Source: Blastomyces gilchristii SLH14081 (lineage: Eukaryota > Ascomycota > Eurotiomycetes > Onygenales > Ajellomycetaceae). From it: a stretch of DNA of 64,000 nucleotides. The position numbers and the translations under genes were made by a program. This document shows, in pieces, positions 24,651 through 36,520 of the stretch (position 1 is the stretch's first letter; each line of letters opens with the position of its first letter). The notes under the pieces were generated by a model, which did no database searches, was not told the DNA's origin, and saw only the letters and a list, made by a program, of their open reading frames with translations. The DNA lies in NCBI RefSeq assembly GCF_000003855.2, contig NW_003101663.1:733312-797311 (forward strand). The letters run 5' to 3'.

Positions 24651-25644
24651 CCCTGCACAGTGAGATATATTAAATCTAGTTTTAATACCTCAATATTCAA
24701 TAGATTCTGCAAGGGATTGAGAACAGCAACACTAGATTTCTATTGAATTTGAGAATTAACTCTATATTGATATAATCATTGACAAAGTCTTCTATTTTGA
24801 GATATAAATAACCAGTTTCTCTACATCCTGCTGACAATATTTACATTATTATATAGAAACAGACTTATATTCTCTATAATATCAAGACTCTGAAGAGGGA
24901 AAGTCTTGATAGAGAGTATACAGTAGTGCATATCTTAGCAGTTTCTATCTCATTCTTCTGCAGCAGTTAATGCAAAAAAAAAAAGATCTTAGAAATAGTT
25001 TTTTACTTCTCTTGAAAAAGTAAGATGTTTTTCTCTGGATTTTACACAATATTCTTATAAAGAATTAAAAACAGAGTTGTTTTCTGTCATAATTTCATAT
25101 TCTTTTAAATAAGAATTACTTTTTCAGTGGCTGAAGAGCTTTTATTAATACTTAATTCTTTTTTACACTCTTTATTAACTGATTTGAGTTGCACACTTGT
25201 TGTGTGAGAAGAATTGAATAATTTAGAATAAAATTGAATAGTTTTAATCAATTTCTCTGCAAAAAATTAATTTATTTTTTGTCAGTTTTTCTCTCAAAAA
25301 CTGTCATATCATCTGATTTACTATCAATTGATATCATACTTTTTCTCACTGTATCCCAAGAAAGAGATTGTAAAGATTTTATTGATTTATCTTAAAAATC
25401 AATTTTAGTTTATTAGATTCTCTTCAAAAATCTAACCTAGTTACTGAACTAGTGTGAAAAAAATCAGGTGTTTTATACACAAAAGTCTGCTATTCTTCTT
25501 TTGAAATAGTCTGATCAACTTTTCAATTGAAAACAGACTTAGAAATCTCTTAATTGAAACAGTCTGATCAACTTTTCAATTCAAAAGAGTTTAATAAATA
25601 TCTCAATTGAATTAGTCTGATCAACTTTTCATTGAGTAAGAACA

Positions 25645-27130
25645 ATGAGTTCAAAAGTACACTCAGTTGATGTGGAAAAAGATGCTTTCTCAAATGCTAT
25701 TCCTGAGATTGAAATTCTGAAGAGAAGAAAGAAAGAAGAAATAGAGAAACAACAAGTTCTTGAAATACAGAAACTTGAAAAAGCAAGTAAAATTCTTGAA
25801 AAGCAGTGTCTGAGTGAGATGAATGAAGAAGTTCTGTTAATTCTTCATACTCAGGCTAGACAACTACAGGAAATGATCAAGTTCAAACTTGGAATTTCAA
25901 ACACAGTTCAAAAAACTTTGAAAATTTCTAATACAATCACTGACTCTTCAGTTTACTCTGCTTTCTTTTCTACTTCTTCTTCTTCTTCTTCTTTAAATCA
26001 GAAGAAAATATATGCTCAAGCAGCTGAATCTGCTGCCTCTAAACCTGCTGTCTCTAAATCTGCTATCTCAAAATCTGCTCAAAATTCTGAGAAAACTGAG
26101 AAGAATACTGCTCATACTTCTAGTGATAGAAGAGTGAAGAAAAAAATGTAAAAAGAGAAAAATCTTCAAATCTTCAGAGATAGAAGACTTATTCTCAAAG
26201 TCTCAAATCAGAACATATTGCAGAGAAATAAGCTAAGCTCAAACCTCATTTTCAGAATTAGAAATGAAATTAATCAGCAGTTCTTTTCTCAGTTAATGAC
26301 TGATATTGAAGTTCAAAAACCAGTTATAGCTTCAATTGAGTCATTCTTCTTTGAAAACTCCATCATTCTGACTACAATGCCTGAATTCAGTGCTGAATTC
26401 CTTATTCAGAATGAGAATCTCTGAAGATCAGCAGTAGAATCTTTGTTAAACACAATAATTCTATCTGAGAGAGATGAAAAGTGAGACAAATTCATTCTTC
26501 ATGATATTTCAGTTGAAATTTTTGACTGTGAAGAAGAAATGCTACTTCTCAAAAATGAATTAGAAGAATACAACTCTATTCAACTGAGAAAGAAGTCTAT
26601 ATGACTAAATTCAATTGAGTTCAGACAAAGCAGAAGAAATGTCTCTGTTCTAGTATATATAAAGACAATAAAATAGTTAAAGAATCTCTGAAGTAAGAGT
26701 AGCAGGTTTGAAAATGAGAGTTCATGAATATAAAGACTCAAGAATGAATCTCAAAACTCAAACACAGTGTTCAAACTGTCAAAGATATGAACACTTTGCA
26801 ATCTTCTGTTTCAGAGACTCAAAATGTGCATTCTGTGCCAGAGATCATAAAACTAGTGAGCATAAATGTGAAACATGCTCAAAAAGAGATGAAATATGTC
26901 AACACACTCTGCTTAAATGCTCTAATTGCAAAGAAAAACATGCATCTAGCTCAAAAGAATGTATGTTTGCTCCAAGAACTCAAAAGAACTGGAGAAAAGA
27001 TGAAGCTCAGAGTAAACCTAGAACTGAAGAGAATAGTCAAGCCAGTAAACTCACAACTGCAAGCTCAAAAAGAAGAAACTCTCAATTATCTAAGTCTTCA
27101 AACTTCAATTCTTCAGTGAAATGTAAATAG
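25645..27130 (+). pseudogene. LINE ORF1 (gag-like nucleic-acid-binding protein)
   Basis: Starts MSSKVHSVDVEKDAF at 25645 and contains a coiled-coil region rich in Lys and Glu (to about residue 100), then a Ser/Ala-rich linker. Three zinc-knuckle-like motifs follow at about 26782-26975: CSNCQRYEHFAIFC (C-x2-C-x4-H-x4-C), CAFCARDHKTSEHKC and CSNCKEKHASSSKEC. This triplet is typical of ORF1 of I/Tad1-type LINEs. The frame changes between the first segment and the knuckles, and stops at 26149 and elsewhere break it. Confidence 0.8.
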
Positions 27131-27134
27131 AATT

Positions 27135-30100
27135 TGAATTCTCAAACTTCTGTTAAGATTAGAGAATTGAGAAATGACTCTGATGATAAACTAGATATAA
27201 TGCAAGCAGTTGAGATTTCTACTTTTCAGAACAGTTATAATCTACTATCTGATGATAGTGATTAGATTCTACTCTACTCTCTTTTAGTATAAATATACAA
27301 TAAAAATAATAAAAAAAGTTTAAAAACTCTTCAAAAATCACATTTATTCAAAATAATGTGAATAGAAACTCAAATTGCATTTATTCTTGTCTTCAAATTG
27401 TATTTGAATAAAAAGTTGATTTTATACTGCTTCAGGAGCTGAATTTTGATGCTGAGCAAAAATATGTCATTTCTCACTCAAGCTACTACTGCTTTTTACC
27501 TCAAAAGTCTGAGATAAAGTCAAGAGTAGTAATCTATGAAAGAAAGAGATCAAGATATCAATTTAATCTAAGATTTGATATCATGTCTGACCCTGATATT
27601 CTGGTGAGTGACATTATAGATAAAGAAAATGAGTTTAATACTATACAGCTCATAAATATCTATAATGAAAAGTCATTGAAGAAATATAACAATATCTGAA
27701 CAATTGATAGAGGATTTCTGAACATAACTTTATCAAGAAACTCTATAATTGTAGAAGACTTCAATACACATCATCTCTGATGAAATTCAGAATGTAAGAG
27801 AGCAGTAAGAGCTGATAATCTAATTGAATAAATCTTTGAGCATTCAATAGATTTGATTAATAAGTCTGATCAACAAACATTCTTTAGAAAAGACATGAAA
27901 CAGAAGTCTATTATAGATCTAATCTTCATATCATAAAATCTAATGAAAAGAAGACTTGTAAACTGGTTTATTAATTTAAATGAGACATCAGGATCAGGTC
28001 ATGAGATTATTCAATTTGATATTGAACTGAGTGAAAAACAAATGAGTGAAAATCCTCTTCTCTCTAATCAGTATAACTTTGAAAAAGCTGATTGAAAAGC
28101 AGTTGAAGAAAGCATAAAACTGTTAAAATCTGAGAGACAGAATGAGCTATATTGAAATTCTGATCAAGATATCTCAAATGAAATGCTTAAGAATAGAGTG
28201 AAGCTTATTACATCTATTATTCTAACAAGTGTTAGAGATAATATTTCAAAGAGAAAATCTTCTGAGTATTCAAAACCTTGATAAAATGAGAATATCTCAT
28301 CTAAAAGGAAAGAATTAGCTACTGCTAGAAGAGATTGAAAGAATGATGTAATATCTGATGAAGAGTTCAAAGCTGTCAGAAATGAATATTTTTCAGATAT
28401 TAAAAGAGCTAAAACAGACTGCTGGAATAAATTTCTTGAAGAAGCATAAGAGAAGGAAGTTTTTAAAGCTTTTAACTATACTAAAACAAGAAGTGTAGCA
28501 AAACTTCCAGCCTTAGAATATGAGTTTCAGAATGAATCATATACAGCAAACTCTTTTGAGGAAAAATGTCAAGCTTTCATGAGAATTCTCTTTCAGAACT
28601 CATCAGATTCAGATTCAGATTCAGATTCAGATTCAGAGGAAGAGAATATATTACTTCTCAACTACATTGATGAAAATGACTGAGAATGACCTGATCTTAC
28701 ACAAGATGAATTAGAGTCAGCTATCTTCTCAAGTTCTGTTAAAACTGCTGCAGATTCTGATTCAATTAATCACTTGATTATTCAGAATACATATTCCTAC
28801 TTAAAGAATGAATATTTTGAGCTCTTTTTCAATCTCTTGAAAAATGGATATCATTCTGAATGCTGGAGAGAAGTCACTGGAGTGATTCTTGCAAAACCTA
28901 ATAGAAAAATTTCAATTTCTAAGTCATATAGAGTAATATCTCTATTGAACTGCCTAGGAAAGGTTTTAGAAAAGATAATAGCTACTCAACTATCTTTTAT
29001 AAGCTCTATAGATGATTCTCTTTTATTCAGTGAATAAATGAGAGATAGAAAACAGTGTTCTGCAATTGACACTGTTCTCTCAGTTATTCATGATATTCAA
29101 ATAGCAAAGCATGAGAGTCTGGTCTCAACTGCAGTTTTTATTGATATAAAAGAAGCATTTGATCATGTTTCAAAGTCAAAGTTAATTCAGATATTAAAGA
29201 TATTAAAACTGCCACTTTCTCTAATAAAATGAGTTAACTGTTTTATGTCTAAAAGAAGTATACAACTCTTCTTTGATGGAATGAAACAAGACAAGACTGA
29301 GATAAAAATAGAAGTATCACAGGGATCTTCAATCTTGCTCATTTTATTTGCAATATACACTGCATATCTATTTAAAAATAGAAGTATGAGAATAGTGTGG
29401 TCTCTGAGTTATGTGAATGATATTGATCTAGTCTACAGCTCAAAAACTATTAAAGAGAATTTGAAAGTGATTGAAGAAGCTGCAAAGGAAATCTTTGTTA
29501 GAGCAGATATCAATCAAATTCAATTTAATATGAATAAAACTGAGTTAATTCATTTCTTTTCTAGATTCAATGAGAAAGAACTATCTCTAACTCTTTTAAA
29601 TAGAGAGATTAAACCCAGTGTAAATGTCAAATGATTAGAAGTATGATTAAACTTCAAGTTGAATTTTAAATATCACATTCAACAAAGAACTGTCAAGGCA
29701 GAAAGACTATTGAATAACATAATCAGACTATCAAATACAGAGAGAGGTCTATTCTTTCAGGCTATGAGACAGTTATATATAGCCTGTATTACATCAGTAG
29801 CTGATTATGAAGTTTAAGTTTGATAAAATAATCAAGAGAATTTCACTGAACTCTTTCAAAGTCTGCAAAACAGAGCCTTGAGAAGAATTCTGAAAGCATT
29901 CAAATCATCTCCTATTAAAGCAATGAAAATTGAAGCTTCAATTTCTTCTTCTGCTATTAGATTTGAAAAGGCCTGTATGAACTATGCTCTGAGAGTTATA
30001 AAGATGAGCTCAAATCATATAATCAGAGAAAGAGTCTCTTCTTCATTTCCATCAATTAACTCTGGAAATGAACTGGATTGAAATAGATTTCTTGATTGAA

Positions 30101-31263
30101 ATGAAAATAATTCTTTAAAGAAAATGCCTTCTCAACTGTACAGACTATGCTCTCTGATTAAAAATCAATTTTCTTCTTTAAATGTTGAAAAAGTTGATCA
30201 TGAGAAGTTATCTCTCTGGAGAGAAAAGCTTGAATCTCTTATAGATGTATAAATAAGTGAACTATTAAAAGAGAAAGAATATGAACAGCATTCAAAGAGG
30301 ATTTCTACAATCAATATAAAAGACTCTATTCTGATTTATTCAGATGGCTCAAAAAATGAGAACTTGAATAGATTAGGCGCAGACATTGCTTATACTGAAG
30401 ATAATATCAATTTTATCTCAGATTTCTGAAATATAGACTCTGAATGTGAAGTCTTTGATGCTGAACTATTTGCAATAGTGAAAGCTTTCAAACTCATTGA
30501 AATAAAATCTCATAGAAGAGGAAATTGTTTGAAAGAGACATGAATATTCTCTAATAGTCAAGCTGCTTTAAAAAGACTTAGAAATAGTCAGATTCATAAT
30601 AGTCAAATGAACCTTGAACTGATCTTAAACTCTGTTTTGAAAATTCAAAAGAGAAGAACATCAAAGCTGATTATTCATCTACACTGAGTTCCTGCTCATA
30701 TGAATATTCATGACAATGAATTGGCTGATTCAGCTGTAAAAAAGAGTGCAGAATTAAGCAGATCTATTCAAAAAATTATGTCCTGATCTTTTATAAAGAG
30801 AAAAATAAAAGAATCTTGTTTACACAAGTGGAATGAAAGCTGGCAGAAACAAAAGAAGAGTATATATTATTCAAGATTTGAAACAAAGCCCAAGTGGAAA
30901 TCTTGTTCAATTAAATGTAAAAAGAAAATATTCTCATCTATAATACAGCTGAAACTAGGACATGGCTATTTCAAATCTTATATACAAAGATTTGATGATA
31001 GATTTGACTCAATAGAATGCTCATTCTGTAATACAAATGAGAATTCTGAGCATATTGTAATGCACTGTGCATTATACAATAGTCTCAGAGTCAGATTGAA
31101 AGAGAAGTATGATCTAAATCAATTAAATATGAGATTCTTATTCTCAACTGAGACAGGAATTAAATACTTAATAGACTTTCTATCAGAAACTCAAGCAGCT
31201 ACAAGAAAATGGCTAAATTCAGAATTATCTGAATATGAAGAGGAGGAAATGAACCAGATATAG
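27135..31263 (+). pseudogene. LINE ORF2 (endonuclease, reverse transcriptase, RNase H)
   Basis: AP-type endonuclease: LLQELNFDAEQKY near 27430 and EDFNTHH near 27760. Reverse transcriptase: SYRVISLLNCLGKVLEKII (28924-28980), VFIDIKEAFDHVSKSKL near 29140, SQGSSILLILF near 29320 and the active-site remnant YVNDIDLVY near 29410, where the first of the two catalytic aspartates has become Asn. RNase H: LIYSDGSKNENLNRLGADI near 30335 and VPAHMNIHDNELADSAV near 30690. A C-terminal C-x2-C-x7-H-x4-C motif (CSFCNTNENSEHIVMHC) lies near 31020. From the RT on, the segments stay in one frame interrupted mainly by TGA, consistent with former Trp codons. It is inactive. Confidence 0.85.
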
Positions 31264-31553
31264 TCTGTTAAAACAGCTATATACTATCTTTTAATAATTT
31301 GTTTTGTTACAGTCTTTCTTTATTTTATCTTTTTCTTTCAATTTCTTTCTGTCTATCTATTTAATGTGTCTATCTTTAAGACTGTGTTCTCTTTTCCTTT
31401 GTCATGATATTGTCAAATGGTTTCAAAGTATGAGATGATGTTAAAACACTGCAATTTGTAAACAGTTTTTGTATTCTGAGCTGAAATTTTCTGATTTTGC
31501 ATATCTGAAATTGATGAATGTATAATAGTTAACTTTACAGACATAGAAAAAAC

Positions 31554-31575
31554 CCTGAGAACTAAAGTTCTCAGG
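31554..31575 (+). other. 3'-UTR hairpin of the LINE
   Basis: A perfect 9-bp stem CCTGAGAAC/GTTCTCAGG with a TAAA loop, 62 bp before the end of the tail. It remains perfectly paired although neighbouring coding DNA is decayed. A role in recognition by the LINE reverse transcriptase is an inference. Confidence 0.7.
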
Positions 31576-32878
31576 TAGATGTCATAGTCTCTGACTGTAT
31601 ACATCTATAATTGAAGAATAATAATAATAATAATAATAAACTTTCTGATATGAAGTGAACTCAGTTGAAATATGTGATTAATTTACTGTTTCAGTTTTAT
31701 AAGACAATAAAGACAGTCTCAATCACTCATACACCAATGCTGCAGTCAGCCTGGTGAGTGTATAATAGTTTATTTACTCATCTTGAGAAGCAGTTGAATC
31801 ACTTAAAAAGAAATTCAGTCTGAAATGATGCTATAGCGCAGGCTATTGTTACTATAAGAAATAAACTGACATATTACTACAGCAAAATAGAACAATCTTT
31901 TACAGAGTACTATACTGTAGCAGCTCTACTAGATTTCTTCTATTAAGTTAATATCTATACTTCTCAAGATTGAACAGAGAAGAAATGAGACTCATATGTT
32001 AAATTAGTCTGAGACTACTACAATGTCAACTATCAGAGATTTGAATAAGCAGATGTTTAAGATGTGAAGACAGTGAAATACAATTCTCTAGTAAGTAATG
32101 ATCTTTGATAATGCTTCATATCACATAGAACTATAATACTAACTTTAAAACAGAACTTGCATACATTGATTACAACTGAAAATCAGGTAAAACTACATAC
32201 TTGTAAAACTGAATTTAATCACTATCTTCAAGATGATTCAATGAATTTACACATCAAATCAATTCTAGAGTTATGAAAAATTATTGAGAGTATATATTTA
32301 ACTATTGCACTGATGATATGTGATATTCTGATAATTTCATTGACAGAGATGAAAATGAAGTGAAAGTTTAACTCAAGTTAAGATATTTATCACTATCACT
32401 GAGAACAATTACAAGAAGAAACAATTAAGAAACTCATAATTGTAAAACATGAAATTATCAGACAGTTTAATATCTCTGATCACAGTATATCAGAGAAGTG
32501 TAGTTTTCATGAGAAAGTGAAGAATAAACTTGTATAAGAATGTATTTAGTTGTTTCATAAGTATTATCAATAATTGTTATCAAATTCTGATTATATAAGC
32601 AATCACTGAATGAACTGAATGAGACTGATTTTAATCTTCAGTCTCAGTCTTATTCTGATTTTGAAAGAATAATCATCTTTCACAGTTTATTCTGAAAAAT
32701 TACTCTCATTTCACTGTTCTTGAATTAAATCTGGTCATTTTTCACATCATTTCTCTCAGAAATGGTCCATTTTCAGATTTTTTTAAGGCTTGGTCCTGGT
32801 GGGACTCACGCCAAGAAATGTATGAGATCAGACCAAATGAAATCAAATGTGAAATTCATGGTTCTGCCGGCCAGTCTA

Positions 32879-33421
32879 GTCACGCTTCTGACCGCGTCAA
32901 GGCCCCGCTGCGGTTTCACACGGCTCATTGCTTTCATGTGGATGATTTCATTCATTCTGCAGGCTGTCTGAACTGGTTTCCAACCACTCTATGACATCAT
33001 TCAGATATATCATAGAAAGATTCAATTGATAAATATAAGAACCTCACTTCTATACAAGGTCAGCAGATTACTTTTCCTTGATAGTGAGATGCTGCTGAGG
33101 TATCACTTCAGCTATTCTCACTCATAGAATAAGAGAAGATATTCACTTATTATCTATATAGAATAGCTAGATGCTGACTTCTTATAAAAGAAGTCAGTGA
33201 TTCATTTTACTTCTACTGAAAGATACATAAGAGTTACTGTATATCTCATACAATCTTCTTAGTATACTAAGTATTATATCTGTGATATTCTCACAATAAC
33301 TCTGTAGTCTATAAGCTCACTATTCAAGTAAGATAATCAAGCTTACTTATATAGCTTCTTAAAACAACTATCTCTATATAATATCACTGACTAGTCACTG
33401 CTTCAGTTCTGTCATATTACA
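32879..33421 (+). repeat. 5' LTR of Gypsy B (main part)
   Basis: Continues from the T at 18885 before hAT-1. Together 544 bp, starting TGTCACGC and ending ATATTACA. It matches 55704-56213 plus 62033-62066 along its whole length with transitions. It keeps several CpG sites at its start (GACCGCGTCAAGGCCCCGC). Confidence 0.85.
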
Positions 33422-35834
33422 ATTCAAATCACTCAATCTGATTATATATTTGAATCAGTTGAGCTCTAACAGACTGATATAATCTCATACACTCATACTG
33501 AAATCAACCTGATTTCATTCTCTGAAAGAAATACTACATCATCTTCTAGAGTGTATATATCTCTATCTCAGTAGAAATCTGAGATTTCTGAACTTACTGC
33601 ACATTTTAATATGAGCTCTTTAATTACTCTGTCACTGTCACAGTCTCTACACATCTACATCTATTATAGAGATAGAGAGATTAAGATTAAAGATTCTCTG
33701 AGATATAAGAGAAATATCTTATCTGAATTTCACAGCTTTATCTGTACTCTTGAACAGAAATTTCATCTTAATCTGAGTCAGTATAATACTTATAAGATAT
33801 AAGTAATATACATTATCAATCTTCTTAAAGACATCTCTGCAACTACTTGAGTTATTAAGAAGAGAGAGCTTGAGTGTATCAATACTGTTATAACTTGAGA
33901 AGAATTCAAGAACTTTCTACTGAATTAAATTAAAGATCACTGTAATCACAGCTTCACAGTAGTGCAGCAGTTCAACTTATTATATTAATAAGATAATAAG
34001 AATTCTTCTAATTTCAATACAAGATTTGAAGAATATTGAGAGAAATTAACTGATGATTTGAATTAATTAAAAATACAGCTTTATCTTATAAAGCTGACTT
34101 ATAAGATACAGATAATAATATTATAATATCAGAGTTCATTAATCAATTATACTAAGCTTATCAATCTGACTTTTCAGATCTATTTGAATAATCAATTCTT
34201 TAAGAAAAAGACTAATAAGATCTCTTTTAAGTAATTAATAATAGAATCTAAACAGTATTATAACAGCTTCAGTGCAGAGAAAGTAAAGAAGAATTTCAAG
34301 TATTCTGATTCTTCACTCACTGTAAAGAAATATTAAAAAAGATTTAATAAAGATCTCTGTTTCAACTGCAGAGCTGATAATCACTATATTAATGATTGCA
34401 AGAAGTCAAAGAAGAGAAGAAACTGAAAAGATATCTTCTCAAAATTAACTTCTCTTCTGAGAAATGTATCTGCAGAAGATAAAGAAGAGAAAGAAATAAA
34501 GAATTGATAATTCTCACATCTTCAAGTTTATATTACAATCACAATGTATACTCTGAATGAGAAGATATCAATGAGATACCTACTCAACTTCAAGATAGAT
34601 ACTAACTTTATATTCTATTCCTTTTCTTTGATAAAGAGTTGAAAGAAGATAGATTCATCAGATTATATGAAATTTACAGATGAAACAAAATATCACTGTT
34701 TTGATATAATTCAAGCAAAGTATGTAGTTATAGACTTAGAAGAAATCTTTAAGAAGAGCAGTCTGCTTCTTCACATAGTTAATATTATAGATAAGAATGT
34801 CATTCTAGATCTTCTATAATTAAGAGAAAACAATTCTCTTATTAACTGAGTCACTTAGATATGACAGTACTGTCTCACTGATGAAAAGACAGTAATAGAG
34901 AAATCTGAAGAGTTTCATCAGAAGAATCTTGAGAAAAAGATTGAGTCAATATACTGTATAGCAGGTGATTGAGACTTGAGAACAGATGAAGAAGTCATTA
35001 TTCTCACTGCTAGATTAGCAGCAGTATTCATTATTAAAGATGAATATACATAATATCTCTTTACAGATTTTAAGAATGTCTTTTCAGAAAGAGAAGTAGT
35101 GAAGTTTTCTGATATTAAGATATAATATAAGATTTGTCTTGAAGATAATGTAACAGTACTGTACAGATCTCTTTACAACTTGTCTGTAAAGAAATTGAAT
35201 ATTCTGCATAAATATCTTGAAGAAGTATAATCAAAAAACTGAATATATTTATCAAAGAGTTCAGCAGAAGCATCTATACTCTTTATACTTAAGAAGAATG
35301 ATAGACTATGTCTATGCATAGACTATAGAGATCTTAATAAGATGATGATTAAGAATCACTATTCATTATCATTGATTGACAAGATGATTAATCAATTATC
35401 TGAAGCAAAGATGTTCTCAAAGATTGATATACAGAATATCTATCATAGAATCAGAATTAACAAAGATAATATTTAAAAAATAGCTTTTCATATCAAGTAC
35501 AGCAATTTTGAATATCTTGTTTTATCTTTTAATCTTTGTAACACTTCAGTCATCTTTCAGATCTATATAAATAAAGCACTGCAGAGCCTTATTAACATCT
35601 TCTGTATAGTATATCTGAACAACATTTTAATCTTCTCAAAATCAGAGAAAGAATATGATACTCATATTCAAGAAGTATTAAGTCACTTAAGACAGTATCA
35701 ACTCTATACAAACACTGAAAAATACTCATTCTATATACAGAAGATTGATTTCTTAGATTATATTATTAAGATGAATAACATTTTAATAAACAGAAGTCAG
35801 ATCTCTGTCATTGAGAACTGATCAGCACTGCAGA
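33422..35834 (+). pseudogene. Gypsy B gag, protease and reverse transcriptase remnant
   Basis: A gag-like frame around 33611-33800 leads to a zinc knuckle CFNCRADNHYINDC (34358-34399, C-x2-C-x4-H-x4-C). A protease-like NFKIDTNFIF follows near 34590. Reverse transcriptase strings are CLCIDYRDLNKMM near 35310, FSKIDIQNIYHRIRIN near 35420 and the active-site remnant VYLNDILIFS-like VYLNNILIFS near 35610. Gypsy C interrupts it at 35835. Stops are frequent. Confidence 0.82.
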
Positions 35835-36014
35835 TGTGATTCAAAGATTGCTTAAGCCAGCGTACAATTACAGGCGTACGCCGGCTTCTTATATATTGAA
35901 TCTCGTATGCTAAATTAATTAGTGGCCGCTATGGCCCTCTCTTTACATTCATACACTAGTAGTTCAGAAGCGGCCGTGTTATTATCTGACAGTTGTACAT
36001 TCTTCTGAATCACA
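35835..36014 (-). repeat. 3' LTR of Gypsy C
   Basis: 180 bp. More mutated than the partner at 43956-44135: for example TCTGAATCACA here against CCGAACCACA there. Confidence 0.9.
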
Positions 36015-36520
36015 TTCTTTCTCACCAGATTCAGTCATGCTCATGTGACTATATCATACACTCTAGCTTCATGCAGATTAGCTCATCACTAGCATTTCAC
36101 AATTGTGTGACCTATTTCTGATTCAGCTAGTGTCTCATATACACTCTCACAAAGAAACTTTCACTATATTACATCACTCATTCACTAACTTTTTCCATTC
36201 TTTAATTATCATCTCTATCATCATCATCATTGAATGTCATCATTATCTCAGATTTCTACTTCTTCTTCTGTTCAACTCTTTCTATCTGTTCATCTATTAC
36301 ATTGTACATGTTTCTGACAATGACTCTCTGTTCTCATAATAAGTGTTATTATAGTACTCATACCAGGCAGTTCATTAGCAGTAAGTGTAACACATTATAA
36401 AATATGATCAGAACTTGCTTATCTTCTAATGATTATCAGAACAATGTATTATCATGAATGATAACACATCTTCTTCACTTTCTCATACATCTCTGACTGT
36501 TTTCTTCAGCAGGTTTCTAA

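Larger units (their letters stand above)
23808..31637 (+). mobile_element. LINE (non-LTR retrotransposon, Tad1/I-like), decayed, full-length at its 5' end
   Basis: 7830 bp with a 14-bp duplication AAACTTTCTGATAT (23794-23807 and 31638-31651) and an AAT-repeat 3' tail. The uninterrupted target is present in hAT-2 at 57441-57454. Layout is a GC-rich 5' region with 155-bp tandem units (to about 24660), an AT-rich leader, ORF1 with three zinc knuckles, ORF2 with endonuclease, reverse transcriptase, RNase H and a terminal CCHC motif, then a 3' UTR with a strong hairpin. RNase H in ORF2 fits Tad1/I-type elements of fungi. The coding part has many stops, while the 5' region is almost unmutated. Confidence 0.9.
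22800..32760 (+). pseudogene. hAT-1 transposase relic, interrupted by the LINE
   Basis: Segments match the hAT transposase pattern on the plus strand but contain many TGA stops. At about 23010-23110: RVSLTVNA then TSTNNLAFIRVTCYYID. At about 23220-23270: the catalytic-region string ITDNTVNNYTIMKSL. After the LINE, at about 31765-31925: VYNSLFTHLEKQLNHL and AIVTIRNKLTYYYSK, typical of the C-terminal half. The LINE interrupts it at 23808-31637. The equivalent reading in hAT-2 is on the minus strand. It is not translatable as it stands. Confidence 0.82.
18894..32878 (+). mobile_element. hAT-1: hAT-family DNA transposon, carrying a SINE and a LINE
   Basis: Ends are TAGACTGACCG at the left and CGGCCAGTCTA at the right, forming short terminal inverted repeats. 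The 8-bp flanks GTCATACT (18886-18893) and GTCACGCT (32879-32886) fit an hAT target duplication that differs only by transitions. Without the SINE and LINE and their duplications it is about 5.75 kb, close to the 5811 bp of hAT-2. Transposase relics are on the plus strand. It sits one base inside the 5' LTR of Gypsy B. Confidence 0.88.

Noticed and set aside
32887..33421. A separate foldback/MITE-like palindromic repeat
   Set aside because: The apparent palindrome (also at 55704-56213 and 62033-62224) is fully explained by the Gypsy B LTRs plus the inverted solo LTR split by TATTC.
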